Of a DNA stretch of 64,000 nt, positions 1-10,356 are shown one piece after another. The notes under the pieces were generated by a model. It was not told where the DNA came from. It worked only from the letters and a program-made list of their open reading frames with translations, and ran no database searches. This DNA comes from Magicicada septendecula (lineage: Eukaryota; Arthropoda; Insecta; Hemiptera; Cicadidae), in the NCBI GenBank assembly GCA_034769895.1, contig JAWRYS010000723.1, forward strand, positions 21,613 through 85,612, given 5' to 3'. The position numbers and the translations under genes are program-made. Position 1 is the first letter of the stretch, and each line of letters begins with the position of its first letter.

Positions 1-446
1 CAAAAAGTGTTTGAATATTGTAAGGAGCCTTCGTTACCGGGTTTATAATGTTTACAATGGGAGAGTGTCTACTCACCCGTTCGGTCGTTCAAATTCGAAT
101 TTACTGCCTCAACGTCTGGTTGGCAGCTCTCCTTAGTAGACAAAAATTGTAAAGTTTATTATTCTATATTTTTGTGCTCAAATTTTAATATTTCGTTGAA
201 TAAAATCAAACATACAGTTTAACGTTTGTACTAGTTTTTATTAACAATTATTAATTGGGTTCAATATTCTACAATTTATTTCAAATTATAATTCTTATAT
301 TTGGACCGGCATGTTTAATTATTCGCGGTTGGCTATTCTGTCCGCTCGCTGTTGTTGTCGAGACTCATGTATGCAGTTGACGATTTCGTTTATTTTTAAT
401 CTCAGGTTGAAGTTCTTGTGACTACAGAAAATGTTGTTAAATGGAC
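1..446. other. Left flank, no gene seen
   Basis: AT-rich non-coding DNA with no open frame of note. It ends at the left target-site duplication of the first PLE insertion (447-461). Confidence 0.5.
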
Positions 447-559
447 TAATAAAAGTACAAATAATTATCTTGTTGATCCATCCTCTTCGTTCACTTTATA
501 AAATATTATTATATATATAACTTTCACATATGAACTTACTTTCTTTATCACTTCCCCAT

Positions 560-594
560 ACGTTTCGAGGTGATGTGCCTCTTCCTCAGTGGGT
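560..594 (-). ncRNA. Hammerhead-core-like motif in PLE tail
   Basis: Read on the minus strand, CTGAGGA is followed by one base, the stem GAGG/CCTC and then GAAAC. This matches the CUGANGA ... GAAA core of hammerhead ribozymes, which are known in PLEs, except for one extra base before stem II. Stems I and III were not convincingly placed, so catalytic activity is inference. Confidence 0.4.
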
Positions 595-635
595 GTAAAT
601 ACTGAATGTCATTTTACAGAATAATGGTTATGGAC

Positions 636-1872
636 TTAGGTGTGTGTGGTGGGGGTTGATGGTGGGAGGGAATTGGCGCTGAGGTTCAAATTGTGTGTTT
701 GGATCAGTGTATCGAATAGTGTATGTGATCTATAATGTAATTGTTCATTTAATATGTTGTTTGGTTGTAGTGCGTGATATCTGTATATTTCAAATTGTTC
801 AGCTGTGTTTAGTTTTCTACTTTTAGGTAAGTAGTGTAATATTTCCATGTTGTGTTCTATGTTTGTGTAACTGTGGTTTTCGTTTTGTAAATATGTGGCA
901 AATGTGGAGTGTATGTAGTTTGTGGTGACGGCTTTTAAATGTTCAGAAAATCTGGAGGAAAACGATCTTCCCGTCTGGCCGATGTAGAATTGGTGACAAT
1001 CATTACAATTTAATTTATATACCCCTGTTTTGATGTATGTGTCTGTGTCTTTGTTAGTATTATTTATGTGTTGCCTAATGGTGTTGTTGGCTCTGTAGGC
1101 TACTTTATAATTATGTTTCCTAAATGTGTTTGCAATTTTGTGCGTATTGGAATTGTAGTATGTAAGTGTTATGTATTTACTGTGTTGTGTGCTGTTGGTC
1201 TGATGTGTTTTACTTTTTGTGTTTAGGATGCGTTTGTGTAGTTTATTTATTAATTCGGGGTTGTATCCATTTCTGACTGCTATATATTTGATTGTGTTTA
1301 ATTCTTCTTGGTAGTCATGTGTGTTTAGGGGTATTGAAGTGAGCCTATGGAGCATGTAGTTGAAAGCTGCATGTTTGTGTTGAGTTGGGTGGTTGGATGA
1401 GTTATGTATGACCATGTCTGATGTAGTGGGTTTCCTGAACATTTTGTATGTGTGTGTGTTGTTTGTTTTGGTGATTGTAAGGTCTAAGAAGTTGATGCTA
1501 TTATTTAGTTCTATTTCAAGCGTGAATTTTAATTTATGGTGTATAGTGTTAATGTATTTGTGGAAATTTTGTATTTGTCTTTTGTTGCCATTGTAGAGGA
1601 GTAAAATGTCATCAACGTACCTGTGCCAATATATTATTTTATTGGTGTATTTGTTATTGTTCAGTATGTGTTCCTGTTCTATGGTGTGTATAAATATTTC
1701 AGCTAGTATACCTGATATAGGGGAGCCCATGGGTAGTCCATCTGTTTGAGTGTAAAACATGTTATTGTGTGCGAAATAATTTTGATCAGTGAAAAATTTT
1801 TGTTAGATGGATGATCTCTTTTATGTGTGTTTCAGGTGTGTTATTTATTTTTAGTAATTGTTCTAAATTATT
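636..1872 (-). CDS. PLE polyprotein fragment: RT and GIY-YIG endonuclease
   Basis: An uninterrupted 374-codon frame (636-1760) encodes the C-terminal half of a Penelope-type protein. The RT part has DGLPMGSP at residues 7-14, the catalytic YVDD at 48-51 and an FLDLTI block near 91. A linker leads to a GIY-YIG endonuclease with GVY, a C-x2-C pair and YIGQTGR near residues 247-268. Further RT sequence can be read upstream to about 1872, but it is broken by a single-base frame change near 1790, and the RT fingers are missing. The 5' truncation means it cannot encode a full protein. The plus copy at 1877-2497 repeats its endonuclease part. Confidence 0.85.
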
Positions 1873-1876
1873 ATCC

Positions 1877-2497
1877 GATTTAATAAATAAACTACACAAA
1901 CGCATCCTAAACACAAAAAGTAAAACACATCAGACCAACAGCACACAACCCAGTAAATACATAACACTTACATACTACAATTCCAATACGCACAAAATTG
2001 CAAACACATTTAGGAAACATAATTATAAAGTAGCCTACAGAACCAACAACACCATTAGGCAACACATAAATAATACTAACAAAGACACAGACACATACAT
2101 CAAAACAGGGGTATATAAATTAAATTGTAATGATTGTCACCAATTCTACATCGGCCAGACGGGAAGATCGTTTTCCTCCAGATTTTCTGAACATTTAAAA
2201 GCCGTCACCACAAACTACATACACTCCACATTTGCCACATATTTACAAAACGAAAACCACAGTTACACAAACATAGAACACAACATGGAAATATTACACT
2301 ACTTACCTAAAAGTAGAAAACTAAACACAGCTGAACAATTTGAAATATACAGATATCACGCACTACAACCAAACAACATATTAAATGAACAATTACATTA
2401 TAGATCACATACACTATTCGATACACTGATCCAAACACACAATTTGAACCTCAGCGCCAATTCCCTACCACCATCAACCCCCACCACACACACCTAA
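1877..2497 (+). CDS. PLE GIY-YIG endonuclease fragment (second copy)
   Basis: This is the plus-strand partner of the minus-strand PLE at 636-1872. It begins abruptly in the linker before the endonuclease (INKLHKRIL) and runs through GVY, C-x2-C and YIGQTGRSFSSRFSEHLKA to the same C-terminus. It is nearly identical to the first copy (for example T for A near the RANN motif). The open frame continues upstream to 1811, but that stretch is antisense RT sequence of the other copy, so no native start exists here. Confidence 0.85.
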   Translation, partial: DLINKLHKRILNTKSKTHQTNSTQPSKYITLTYYNSNTHKIANTFRKHNYKVAYRTNNTIRQHINNTNKDTDTYIKTGVYKLNCNDCHQFYIGQTGRSFSSRFSEHLKAVTTNYIHSTFATYLQNENHSYTNIEHNMEILHYLPKSRKLNTAEQFEIYRYHALQPNNILNEQLHYRSHTLFDTLIQTHNLNLSANSLPPSTPTTHT

Positions 2498-2541
2498 GTC
2501 CATAACCATTATTCTGTAAAATGACATTCAGTATTTACATC

Positions 2542-2574
2542 CACTGAGGAAGAGGCACATCACCTCGAAATGTA
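2542..2574 (+). ncRNA. Hammerhead-core-like motif in PLE tail
   Basis: Plus-strand equivalent of the motif at 560-594: CTGAGGA, one base, GAGG, a seven-base loop, CCTC, GAAA. It lies just downstream of the endonuclease stop. Confidence 0.4.
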
Positions 2575-2636
2575 TGGGGAAGTGATAAAGAAAGTAAGTT
2601 CATATGTGAAAGTTATATATATAATAAAAGTACAAA

Positions 2637-5579
2637 ATTTTACAAATACCATATAACTATTATAGAACAGGAGATATACTTATAATTACAGTGGTAAATT
2701 ATAGCTATGGGAATTAGTGTTTTGTAGGTTATTCACGGTTAGTTAACTTTCCGTTTTTAAAACAAAATTCCTTAAAAAATCAAATTTGGATTGATATAGT
2801 TATTCAATTTGAGGTGTTTGTTAAATAAAATCAAGTTCAAGTGTTTATTAAAAGTGATAAGTGATGTAGAAAGTGTAATTCACTTATGATTGAGTTTCTT
2901 GTGTTTTTTCTGTGAAGTCGTATTTAAAATATACTTAACACTCCTTCGTCTCTGCTATCCAGGGTAATAATTCTCTCGAATACTGCTGCTTGTCCTTCGT
3001 TGGGTGGTCCGGTTAATTCCAAGTTCAATTTTCGTAGTTCTCTGGTTACGATGTTTAATTTCCCTCAGTCATACTGGTTAAGGCCGGTTCCATGGTTCAT
3101 TTAAGTGTTCATATATTTTCTTCCTTCAGTTGGTTATTATTCCTTCACTTGGGCTTCTTCAGTAATTCCTCCTGGTTAAATTTTAATTTCTTCTGGTGAA
3201 TTTATTTATTTGTTTAGTATCAGTGTTACTACTGTGATTTAATTTATTATCTTAATGAGTACTTTTGATAAAATTGGTTGAATTGCTCCTTTTTTAACTT
3301 TGTGGGTTTAATACGTCTACCGTCATCAATCTCTAATAATGGAATGATACAATTTATTAACGGTTTCTTTGTAACAAAGTTTGGTTGTTATGGCAACCTC
3401 ATCTCAAAAACTAACTCCCATTGGTTGATAATTTATAACATTGTTATATCAAACTAACGTTTTTCTATACAAAATTATTAAATATCTTTAACTTATTATA
3501 ACTCCCTTATACTACCTGCAATACTAAATACAATAACACCATTAGTTTGCTTTTTGTTTACAAATTATTTTGATACTACACAAGGTTACTTTTTGTCAAA
3601 TTATTACAGATTACTATTTTTTCATTTGGTTTTTCTTTTGTTAATTACATTTAAACTAATTATTATCTATCCAGTTTTGTATCCTACACTATTATTATGA
3701 AACCTAAACAGATTATACACTTTATTTTATCAATGGCTATTGCTTTATCTTAAATTTCACAAAATTCTGGTTATCAGTTCTAAGCCTATTGCCTAGAGTT
3801 CATAATTCACCTACCCTATACGCATTACAATTGTTTATAGTCATTTATGTTAATTTTATATGTTACTAAACATTATTACTGAAACAAACTAACTTAAACC
3901 ATTATCATTTGATTATTTTTAATCATCATAGAACATTATATAACTACTTAATAACTCCTTTTAGGTCCATGCCTGTATCTAAAGTTTACTTTTGTTTGAA
4001 TGGTTTTGTTTTAACATAATTTTCAACATAACAGTACTTTGGTTAATTTCAATCAAAGAAATCTATAACAAAATTGAACATTAAATACGCACTAATATTC
4101 TCTTATAAACTCATTTAAGAGAATATAGTGTCTAACTCCCCTTACTGTTTTCAATCTAACATATTATTTTTTTATACTTATTTTCTATGTGGTTAATATA
4201 ACTTTATAACATTCCCTCATTAAAATTAAAACAATATATCCCTTATCATACTTATACTATCTAATTATTATAACTGGGTTTATAGATTATTAATAATCTA
4301 TTATTACCAGTTTATTATTTTATCTTTGACTACACTGCACTTTCTTAACTAGTGTTTATATAGTTCATCTACTATCAGTGGGTCCTATAATGGTTTATTA
4401 TTTATTATTAACCTTCTTATTCATTTAAAACTTTTGGGGTACACCTCCTAACATTTTAATCTAGATTTTATATATTTATTATCACTGGGTCCTATCCATC
4501 TTTATTATTTATTAACTCTTTCCTAATAATTATTGTTACTCAGGTTCATTTTATTTTAGTGGCTTTTGATAGCTTATTTATTAACATTCTTTCTATATTT
4601 TATTAGTATATTTGTTTTTACATTTCATTTTCTTTTATCTTTCCTATAGGTTACATATTTTTTATTTTCCTATCTAATTTTGTACTCTTATTTTATATAT
4701 ATTATCATGTTAATACTTAGGTTCTTATAATTGTTGTCATATTGTGGCTTGGATTATTGTCTCTGTCTCACCTTATCCAATCTATTGGGTCTAGTCATCG
4801 TCATTGTCTAAGTCAAAATTAGTTAGTAGTGTTGTTCTATCATGCCTCATGTTATAACTTTTTATTTTCCTTTAGTATACAGCTTTTCTTCCATTAATTA
4901 TACTTGTGCTACTGTATGTCACATTACAATATATATACTCGTAATTAGAATGAATTGTATGCACTACCGGTACTGTACATAACTACAGTAAGATAAACAA
5001 AATCATTAAATACTTTCACAAATTATTATGGTTTTTTAATTTTTTCTGTTTGGTCAACAATCAGGAGATTGTTTTATACTTCTGTGTGTGGGGCTTAATG
5101 TCTGTAAATTTGTACAAGTACTGCATTAAGATACTACTGTAGGTGTAAAGCATAATTTTTGTTGATTCTTCTACACTCCAACAAAACACACACACAATTT
5201 TACAGCTTTAATGGGACCTAAAGTTTAGTAGTCTCTGATCAGTAAAGCAGAGTGTTACTAAGCTAGAGTACACATCATGGTTTCAAGGGTGAGCAGGAAA
5301 GTTAACAAAATAAAAACCTGATAACTTCTTTTTTTCAGTATAAATCAAACTATGAGCTGCATTTAACTCAATAATTACTATATCTGTCCTATAATATATT
5401 CATGGGAGATAAAACTAAAATATATTTTTGATAAAATTGTATATGTGACTTTAGAGCTTTTTTTTAACAAATATTCTTGAAATGTACAGTTATTTTGTAA
5501 GTCATTACAAGTGACAGTTTATATTACACTTTGTTTGCTCATTCATAGTTGTTATAAACTGTATGTTTCATTTTTTCAG
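2637..5579. other. Long AT-rich stretch, no intact gene
   Basis: No intact gene is visible. On the minus strand around 2940-3090 a decayed frame of about 47 codons ends in ITLDSRDEGVLSIF followed by a stop; it looks like old coding sequence but is unassigned. The remainder is T-rich low-complexity DNA. The right end reads into a polypyrimidine tract and AG acceptor at 5568-5579, so at least this end is intron or upstream DNA of the exon that follows. Confidence 0.4.
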
Positions 5580-5945
5580 AAATGTGTCCCCTGTGGCCTT
5601 TGCATATAATTCTTATGTACTTGTTGTTGTTTGCACCTTTGTGGCTGGTGTGCAGTGAAGTTTTAGACAAACTGTCTCCTTGGATAGTGAAGTACCAGCC
5701 TGCAGAACTTCTTGGTTTGGAAATGACAGACACTGCAGTCGTAAACTTTACAACTCATTTATCTCAAGATGATGTTGATTACGGAAGCATTTATTTTCAG
5801 AGTAGCTCCTATGTGGTAAAATTAGACTCATCAGATTCAATTCTATTAAAGACACAGAGTCTTGATAATGGTTCATGGTCATCGTCATTAAATATAACTG
5901 GCAATTTTCTAGGTTATGCTGATGTAAAAATGGTAATGAAAAAAG
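5580..5945 (+). CDS. Host exon: signal peptide plus extracellular domain
   Basis: A T-rich tract and CAG acceptor end at 5579. The ATG at 5582 opens 121 codons plus one base, ending at a consensus donor (AAG|GTAAGT), so the following intron is phase 1. The protein starts with a hydrophobic signal peptide (about residues 1-24) and then an ectodomain-like stretch with three N-glycosylation sequons (N55, N96, N104). The spacing of VVNF, GSI, WSSSLNITG and FLGYADVKM recalls the N-terminal ectodomain of SLC10A3/P3-type sodium-bile acid cotransporter relatives in insects; this is a weak inference. If the donor is not used, the frame stops at 5987. Splicing to the acceptor-like site at 6163 would stop after two codons, so the true next exon may lie elsewhere. 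It is the only likely host coding exon seen. Confidence 0.6.
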
Positions 5946-6519
5946 GTAAGTTTAATTGTAGACGTTTATCTACAAAACATTTTAAATAATTTTTATACAA
6001 ATATGTACATAAAAGTTCAGTACTTCAATTTTATTAATTATTAATAATAATTAATTTTTATTTATAAACTTTACTTTGAAGTATTGAAATAATTCAAATG
6101 TTTGAAGTAAATAAATTGAAATGCATTATATTTTGTTGATTCAAGTTTTAATTTTATTTCAGGAAATTAACAAGTGTTTGTGAGAAAATTAATATTTATT
6201 CTATGTTCATGCAAGAGACCTTGAAAAGAAAATGAAAAATGTTTCAATACAAAACTGGAGATGAATATATTGGACACCCAAAACACAATTACAAGTAGAC
6301 TTTTGCTTTGCCGTTTTGGGTGCTGCCATCAATTCCATTCAAGGGAGATTCATTTCATTTGATCAAGCAACGTTAGTGTTTAGATTTTTATATGTCATCT
6401 ATATCTTAAAACCCCAAACAACTTTAAATGAATGACACTGCATTGAAATTTATAAAATACTTTACAACTCCTTGAATATGAAGATGCAAATGAATGTGAT
6501 GATGCGAATGAATTACTTA
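5946..6519. other. Probable intron, no gene seen
   Basis: AT-rich non-coding sequence downstream of the splice donor at 5946. A TTTATTTCAG acceptor-like site ends at 6163, but the reading phase after it stops at once. Confidence 0.4.
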
Positions 6520-6745
6520 ACTAAATACAACTATTTCACTAACGACTCTGAACACAAAGTTTTTTATGAGTAAAAACATAAAGTTTTACCTTACAACCTG
6601 AACCGGTTTTCACTTTTAAAAAGCTTCTCCACCTTTGAAGAAGCTTTTTAAAAGTGAAAACTGGTTCAGGTTGTAAGGTAAAACTTTGTTTTTACTCATA
6701 AAAAATTTTGTGTTCCGAGTCGTTAGTGAAATAGTTGTATTTAGT
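6520..6745. repeat. Long foldback (hairpin) element
   Basis: Two arms of about 110 bp (6520-6630 and 6641-6745) are near-perfect inverted repeats separated by about 10 bases. The outer ends read TTAACTAAATACAAC and GTTGTATTTAGTT. No coding capacity and no clear target-site duplication was found. It is probably a foldback or MITE-like DNA element. Confidence 0.8.
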
Positions 6746-6859
6746 TCATGTCAGTAAGTAAAAAAAAATATCTGTTGGACTACCCACAATTGAAAGTGAA
6801 TGGCACAAGAAATTGAACTAAAAGAATTGATTCCAGGCTTTACTAAACTGAAAGCAAAA

Positions 6860-6886
6860 AAAAAAATATATATATATATATATATT
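6860..6886. repeat. A-rich and (TA)n tract
   Basis: A poly-A run followed by a (TA)n microsatellite, directly before a TGCAAT start that may be an LTR edge. Confidence 0.7.
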
Positions 6887-7700
6887 GCAATGTGACAGGC
6901 AGTCACACTATATGTGAATGTGTAGAACATAATTATGACCAGCTGTAACGAGTGTCCAGGACAATTGGGGTATGTTTGAAAGTAAGAATATTGCTAAAAA
7001 TTAAGAATAATTGTATAAATTAGTAATAAGACATTATAAAGACTATGAAGATATAGTTCAATATGTGAGTGAAGTGTTGTGTTGTGCGCGTATCAAATAG
7101 AAGGTTAAGGAAATTTATTCATATGTAGTTAAACGTGTTCTAGAAAAATCGAGACAACGGAAGTCAATGAACACGTGGCGAGTTCAGAATGTTCCTTAGT
7201 TTAACATAGAATGTATAGGGAATACGCCGGTACGCAGATAATCTGTGACGTCATTCAACAGTGCTGCAGCATTCATTGTACGAGATTATAAAAGCAGTCT
7301 GCAGTCAGTCGTGAAGGAGTCTTCATGTAGCGCTCAGCGAGAGCAGTCTTCATACAGCACTCAGCGAGTGCAGTCGCAGTGTAGTCAGCGTCCAGTTCAA
7401 CATCAATTCCAGGCAGTCCTTGGGGCCCGTGGAGTCGAGATAGCAGCGAGTGTCAGCAGGGAACAACTACGGAGTAAGAGATCGTATACTACCGTTCCTG
7501 GGCTTCGTTTGCTGATCGTGGTGGATGAAATGGACACTTAGAGCAAGGCAGTTCCTGGAGCCAGTGGCTGGAATGTGGAACACGGACAACAGATTGCTGG
7601 AGACCTGGACCGAGATCTTCGACCGGGACGACAGCGAAGACGACAAAGCAGGAAAGCAAAAATTGAAAACTAAATTTGTTTTTCACTAATAAAGCTTTCA
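6887..7700 (+). repeat. Possible solo LTR with TATA box and poly(A) signal
   Basis: This unit is less AT-rich than its surroundings. It starts at a (TA)n tract with TGCAATGTGACAGG, has a TATA-like box (TTATAAAAG, about 7286) with a TCAGTC initiator-like stretch downstream, and a poly(A)-type signal AATAAAGC near 7688. This order fits a U3-R-U5 layout. A partner copy was not found, so the call is tentative. Open frames inside it (e.g. 7245-7541) show no recognisable domain. Confidence 0.3.
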
Positions 7701-8011
7701 AAAGAAAAGAACTTTTTGAACTTTGAATTATATCATTTTAAAGTAAAGAAGACATTTATTTCAAGAATAATTTTGTTAAAGAAGACTTTGAACATTTACA
7801 ATTTATATCACTGTTTTAACTAAAAGAAACCTTTATTTCAGTTAGAAGTTCAAAAGAAGATTTGAACATTTAAAGTTGTATAATTTGTATAAAATAACAA
7901 GAAACATTTTTAATACACATTACTGTAAAGAAAGAGATAATAAATGTATAGAAGTCACTAATGGAGCATTCTTTTCTGCAAGTCTGGTCTGGGATATAAC
8001 CTGTTACCTTG
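7701..8011. other. AT-rich spacer
   Basis: Non-coding. It contains loosely repeated AAGAAGA...GAACATTTA segments at about 7745-7880 and nothing else recognisable. Confidence 0.4.
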
Positions 8012-8072
8012 AAATATATATATATTTAATATGTAAATTTATATTTACTTTACCTCAAGATGTTATTTTCCC

Positions 8073-9360
8073 TTATTTGGAACATGTTTCGAGAACTATT
8101 GTACTCTCATCCTCAGCCTTCACAATTCTGCATCTGGTGAAGTACCTGTGTGTTGGTCTGTCGCCATTGTGGTCTCTTGTTGGTCTCTGGTACCTCAAAG
8201 TGGTATTTTTGTTTGTGATTGTGGTGTATGTATTAGTATTTTGTGTATTTTCGATGTTGAGTGCTTTGAAAATTGTGTCGTGTTTTGTATTGATTTGTAT
8301 TTTTTCGTTTATTAGTTTGTTTTGTGTTTTATGTTTGTATATTTGTAAATTTTCCCATATGTTCATTATAGTCCCTTTGTGTGGTATGTGTTTTATTAGT
8401 GTCACATTGGTTATGTCTGGGAATTCATGTCCCGTGTTTATTGCATGTGTGGCCAAATTGGATTTATATATTTCTGGTTTTTTGTATGCATTTAGATGTT
8501 CAAAATAACGTTTTTTCAGCTGTTTTTTTGTTTGTCCTATGTAACATTTATTGCAATCTTGGCATTCAATTTTGTATATACCATTAGTTGTATTATCTTT
8601 GTTGTGTGGGTTATTTAGTTTTTGTAAATTATTTTTATTAGTTTTGTATGCTATTTTGATATCTGTGTTTTTAAATAAATTTGTTAGCTTTGTCATTTTA
8701 TTATTTATGTATGTGAATGTGGCCCATTTTTTGTTATTGTTATTATTTATGTGTTGTTCATTTTGATTAATTCTTAATTGTTCAGTTTTTATTTTATATT
8801 TGATTTTATTTTCTATTTTGTTAACAGTATTTTTATTGTGTAATATAATGATGTTAGTAGAAGTTGGTTTTCTGTATATTGCATATTGTATGTGGTTTTT
8901 GTTTCTTGTGATGGTTATGTCTAAATAGTTGATTTTGTTATGTTTTCTTTTTCTTCTGTGAATTGTATTTTTGGATGTGTGTTATTGATTTGTTTTAGTA
9001 TGTTCTCTGCATTTGTGTTTTTGTTATTTGATACATATAGCCCATCATCTACATATCTTATCCATATGCCATTTGGATCAAATGATTTTATAATATTTTG
9101 TATTTTGGTGTCTATGTGTTGTAGGAATATTTCTGCTATTATGCTAGATAATGGAGGTCCCATTGCTAAACCTTCTTGCTGTTGATAAATTTTGCTATTA
9201 AATTCAAAGTAATTTTGTTTTAATATTAGTTGGAGGCTGTTTTTAATTTCAGTTATATATTGTGTGTCTTCATTTTGTTCTTTAAGTTTGTTTATTATTA
9301 TGTCTATTGTTTCATCTACTGGGATGTTGGTGTACATGTTTGTGATATCATATGATGTGA
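8073..9360 (-). pseudogene. PLE family 2 RT and GIY-YIG, broken
   Basis: Minus-strand PLE gene remnant. The RT section (about 8921-9360) begins at TSYDITNMYTNIPVDE and includes EGLAMGPPLS and YVDDGLYVS, the catalytic block. The frame is lost near 8935, and YLDITITRNK then follows in another frame. An internal deletion joins the end of the RT thumb to the KNTVNKIENK linker. The GIY-YIG part (8073-8696) is open, with GIYKIECQDC and YIGQTKKQ. Compared with family 1 the linker is much richer in Asn and Lys. It is 5'-truncated and not functional as a single frame. Confidence 0.85.
8083..8118 (-). ncRNA. Hammerhead-core-like motif, family 2
   Basis: On the minus strand: CTGAGGA, T, stem GAGAGT/GTTCTC with two G-U pairs, then GAAAC. 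Confidence 0.4.
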
Positions 9361-9446
9361 AATGAAGACACACAATATATAACTGAAATATAATATCTCT
9401 TAATACACAATACATAACTCTTAATTGTTCAGTTTTTATTTTATAT

Positions 9447-10225
9447 TCACTATTTAACAGAATGTACAAAATACCCCTAACCAAACAAGAAACAGACAAA
9501 GAAAGAAATATAATTTACCAAATTGGTTATGAAAATGGATATAATAAAAATACTGTAAACAAAATAGAAAATAAAATAAAATATAAAATAAAAACTGAAC
9601 ATTTAAGAGTTAATCAAAATGAACAAAACAAAAATAATAACAATAAAAAATGGGCCACATTCACACACATAAATAATAAAATGACAAAGCTAACAAAACT
9701 GTTTAAAAACACAGACATTAAAATAGCATACAAAACTAATAAAAATTATCTACAAAAACTAAATAACCCACACAACAAAGATAATACAACCACCAATGGT
9801 ATATACAAAATTGAATGCCAAGATTGCAATAAATGTTACATAGGACAAACAAAAAACAACTAAAAAAACGTTATTTTGAACACCTAAATGCATACAAAAA
9901 ACCAGAAATATACAAATCTAATTTGGCCACACATGCAATAAACACTGGACATGAATTCCCAGACATAACCAGCGTGACACTAATAAAACACATACCATAC
10001 AAAGGCACCATAATGAACATTTGGGAAAATTTACACACATACAAACATAAAACACAAAACAAACTAATACCTGAACAAATAAAAATCAATACAAAACATG
10101 ACACAATATTCAAAGTACTCAACATCGAAAATACACAAAATACTAATACATACACCACAATCACACACAATAATACAACTTTAAAATACCAGAGACCAAA
10201 AAGAAACCAAAATAGCATCCAGTGA
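9447..10225 (+). pseudogene. PLE family 2 linker and GIY-YIG, frameshifted
   Basis: The plus-strand copy begins in the RT thumb/linker (RMYKIPLTKQETDKERN) and reaches GIYKIECQDCNKCYIGQTK. One frame ends at 9863; the protein continues in another frame from 9833 (KKQLKKRYFEHLNAYKK...) to 10225. A single small indel near 9850 therefore splits the endonuclease just after its YIG motif, which predicts an inactive product. Confidence 0.85.
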
Positions 10226-10260
10226 ACACACAAATACTTCACCAGACGCAAGATCACTAA

Positions 10261-10296
10261 GGCTGAGGATGAGAACACAGGGGTTCTCAAAACATG
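10261..10296 (+). ncRNA. Hammerhead-core-like motif, mutated
   Basis: CTGAGGA, T, stem GAGAAC/GTTCTC, then AAAAC where the other copies have GAAAC. The stem is kept by a compensating change relative to the copy at 17861, but the conserved G after it is lost. Confidence 0.35.
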
Positions 10297-10356
10297 TTCC
10301 TAATAAGGAAAATAAAATATCTTGAGATAATTTCAGTATAAATATTATATATATAT

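Larger units (their letters stand above)
447..2636. mobile_element. PLE family 1 inverted pair with 15 bp TSD
   Basis: Two 5'-truncated Penelope-like retroelement copies meet head to head at about 1873: a longer minus-strand copy (462-1872) and a shorter plus-strand copy (1873-2621). The arms are near-identical inverted repeats over roughly 505-1262 and 1880-2620. The 15 bp sequence TAATAAAAGTACAAA stands at both 447-461 and 2622-2636, a target-site duplication that encloses both copies. This shows that the pair went in as one unit. PLEs insert by target-primed reverse transcription and encode an RT plus a GIY-YIG endonuclease; both domains are seen here. Confidence 0.9.
8012..10356. mobile_element. 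PLE family 2 inverted pair
   Basis: A minus-strand copy (about 8012-9360) and a plus-strand copy (about 9447-10356) of a second, distinct PLE family are placed head to head with tails outward. The junction 9361-9446 is a patchwork of short PLE pieces. Both tails share the core CTGAGGATGAGA...TCTC and the ending ATCTTGAGRTAA. LTR element A abuts the right tail in a TA-rich run, which hides any target-site duplication. Confidence 0.85.

Noticed and set aside
1393..1596. Plus-strand open frame
   Set aside because: Antisense shadow of the PLE reverse transcriptase frame.
462..2621. Twin-priming inversion of a single PLE copy
   Set aside because: Twin priming gives non-overlapping halves; here both arms contain the same 3' region, so two copies are needed.
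7245..7541. 98-codon frame with Ser/Gln-rich sequence
   Set aside because: Starts upstream of a TATA-like box inside a possible LTR, no domain, built on short CAGTC-type repeats.
7876..8508. 210-codon hydrophobic plus-strand frame
   Set aside because: Antisense of the PLE family 2 endonuclease; the hydrophobic look comes from reversed Asn/Lys codons.
9871..10290. 139-codon minus-strand frame
   Set aside because: Antisense of the plus-strand PLE copy.
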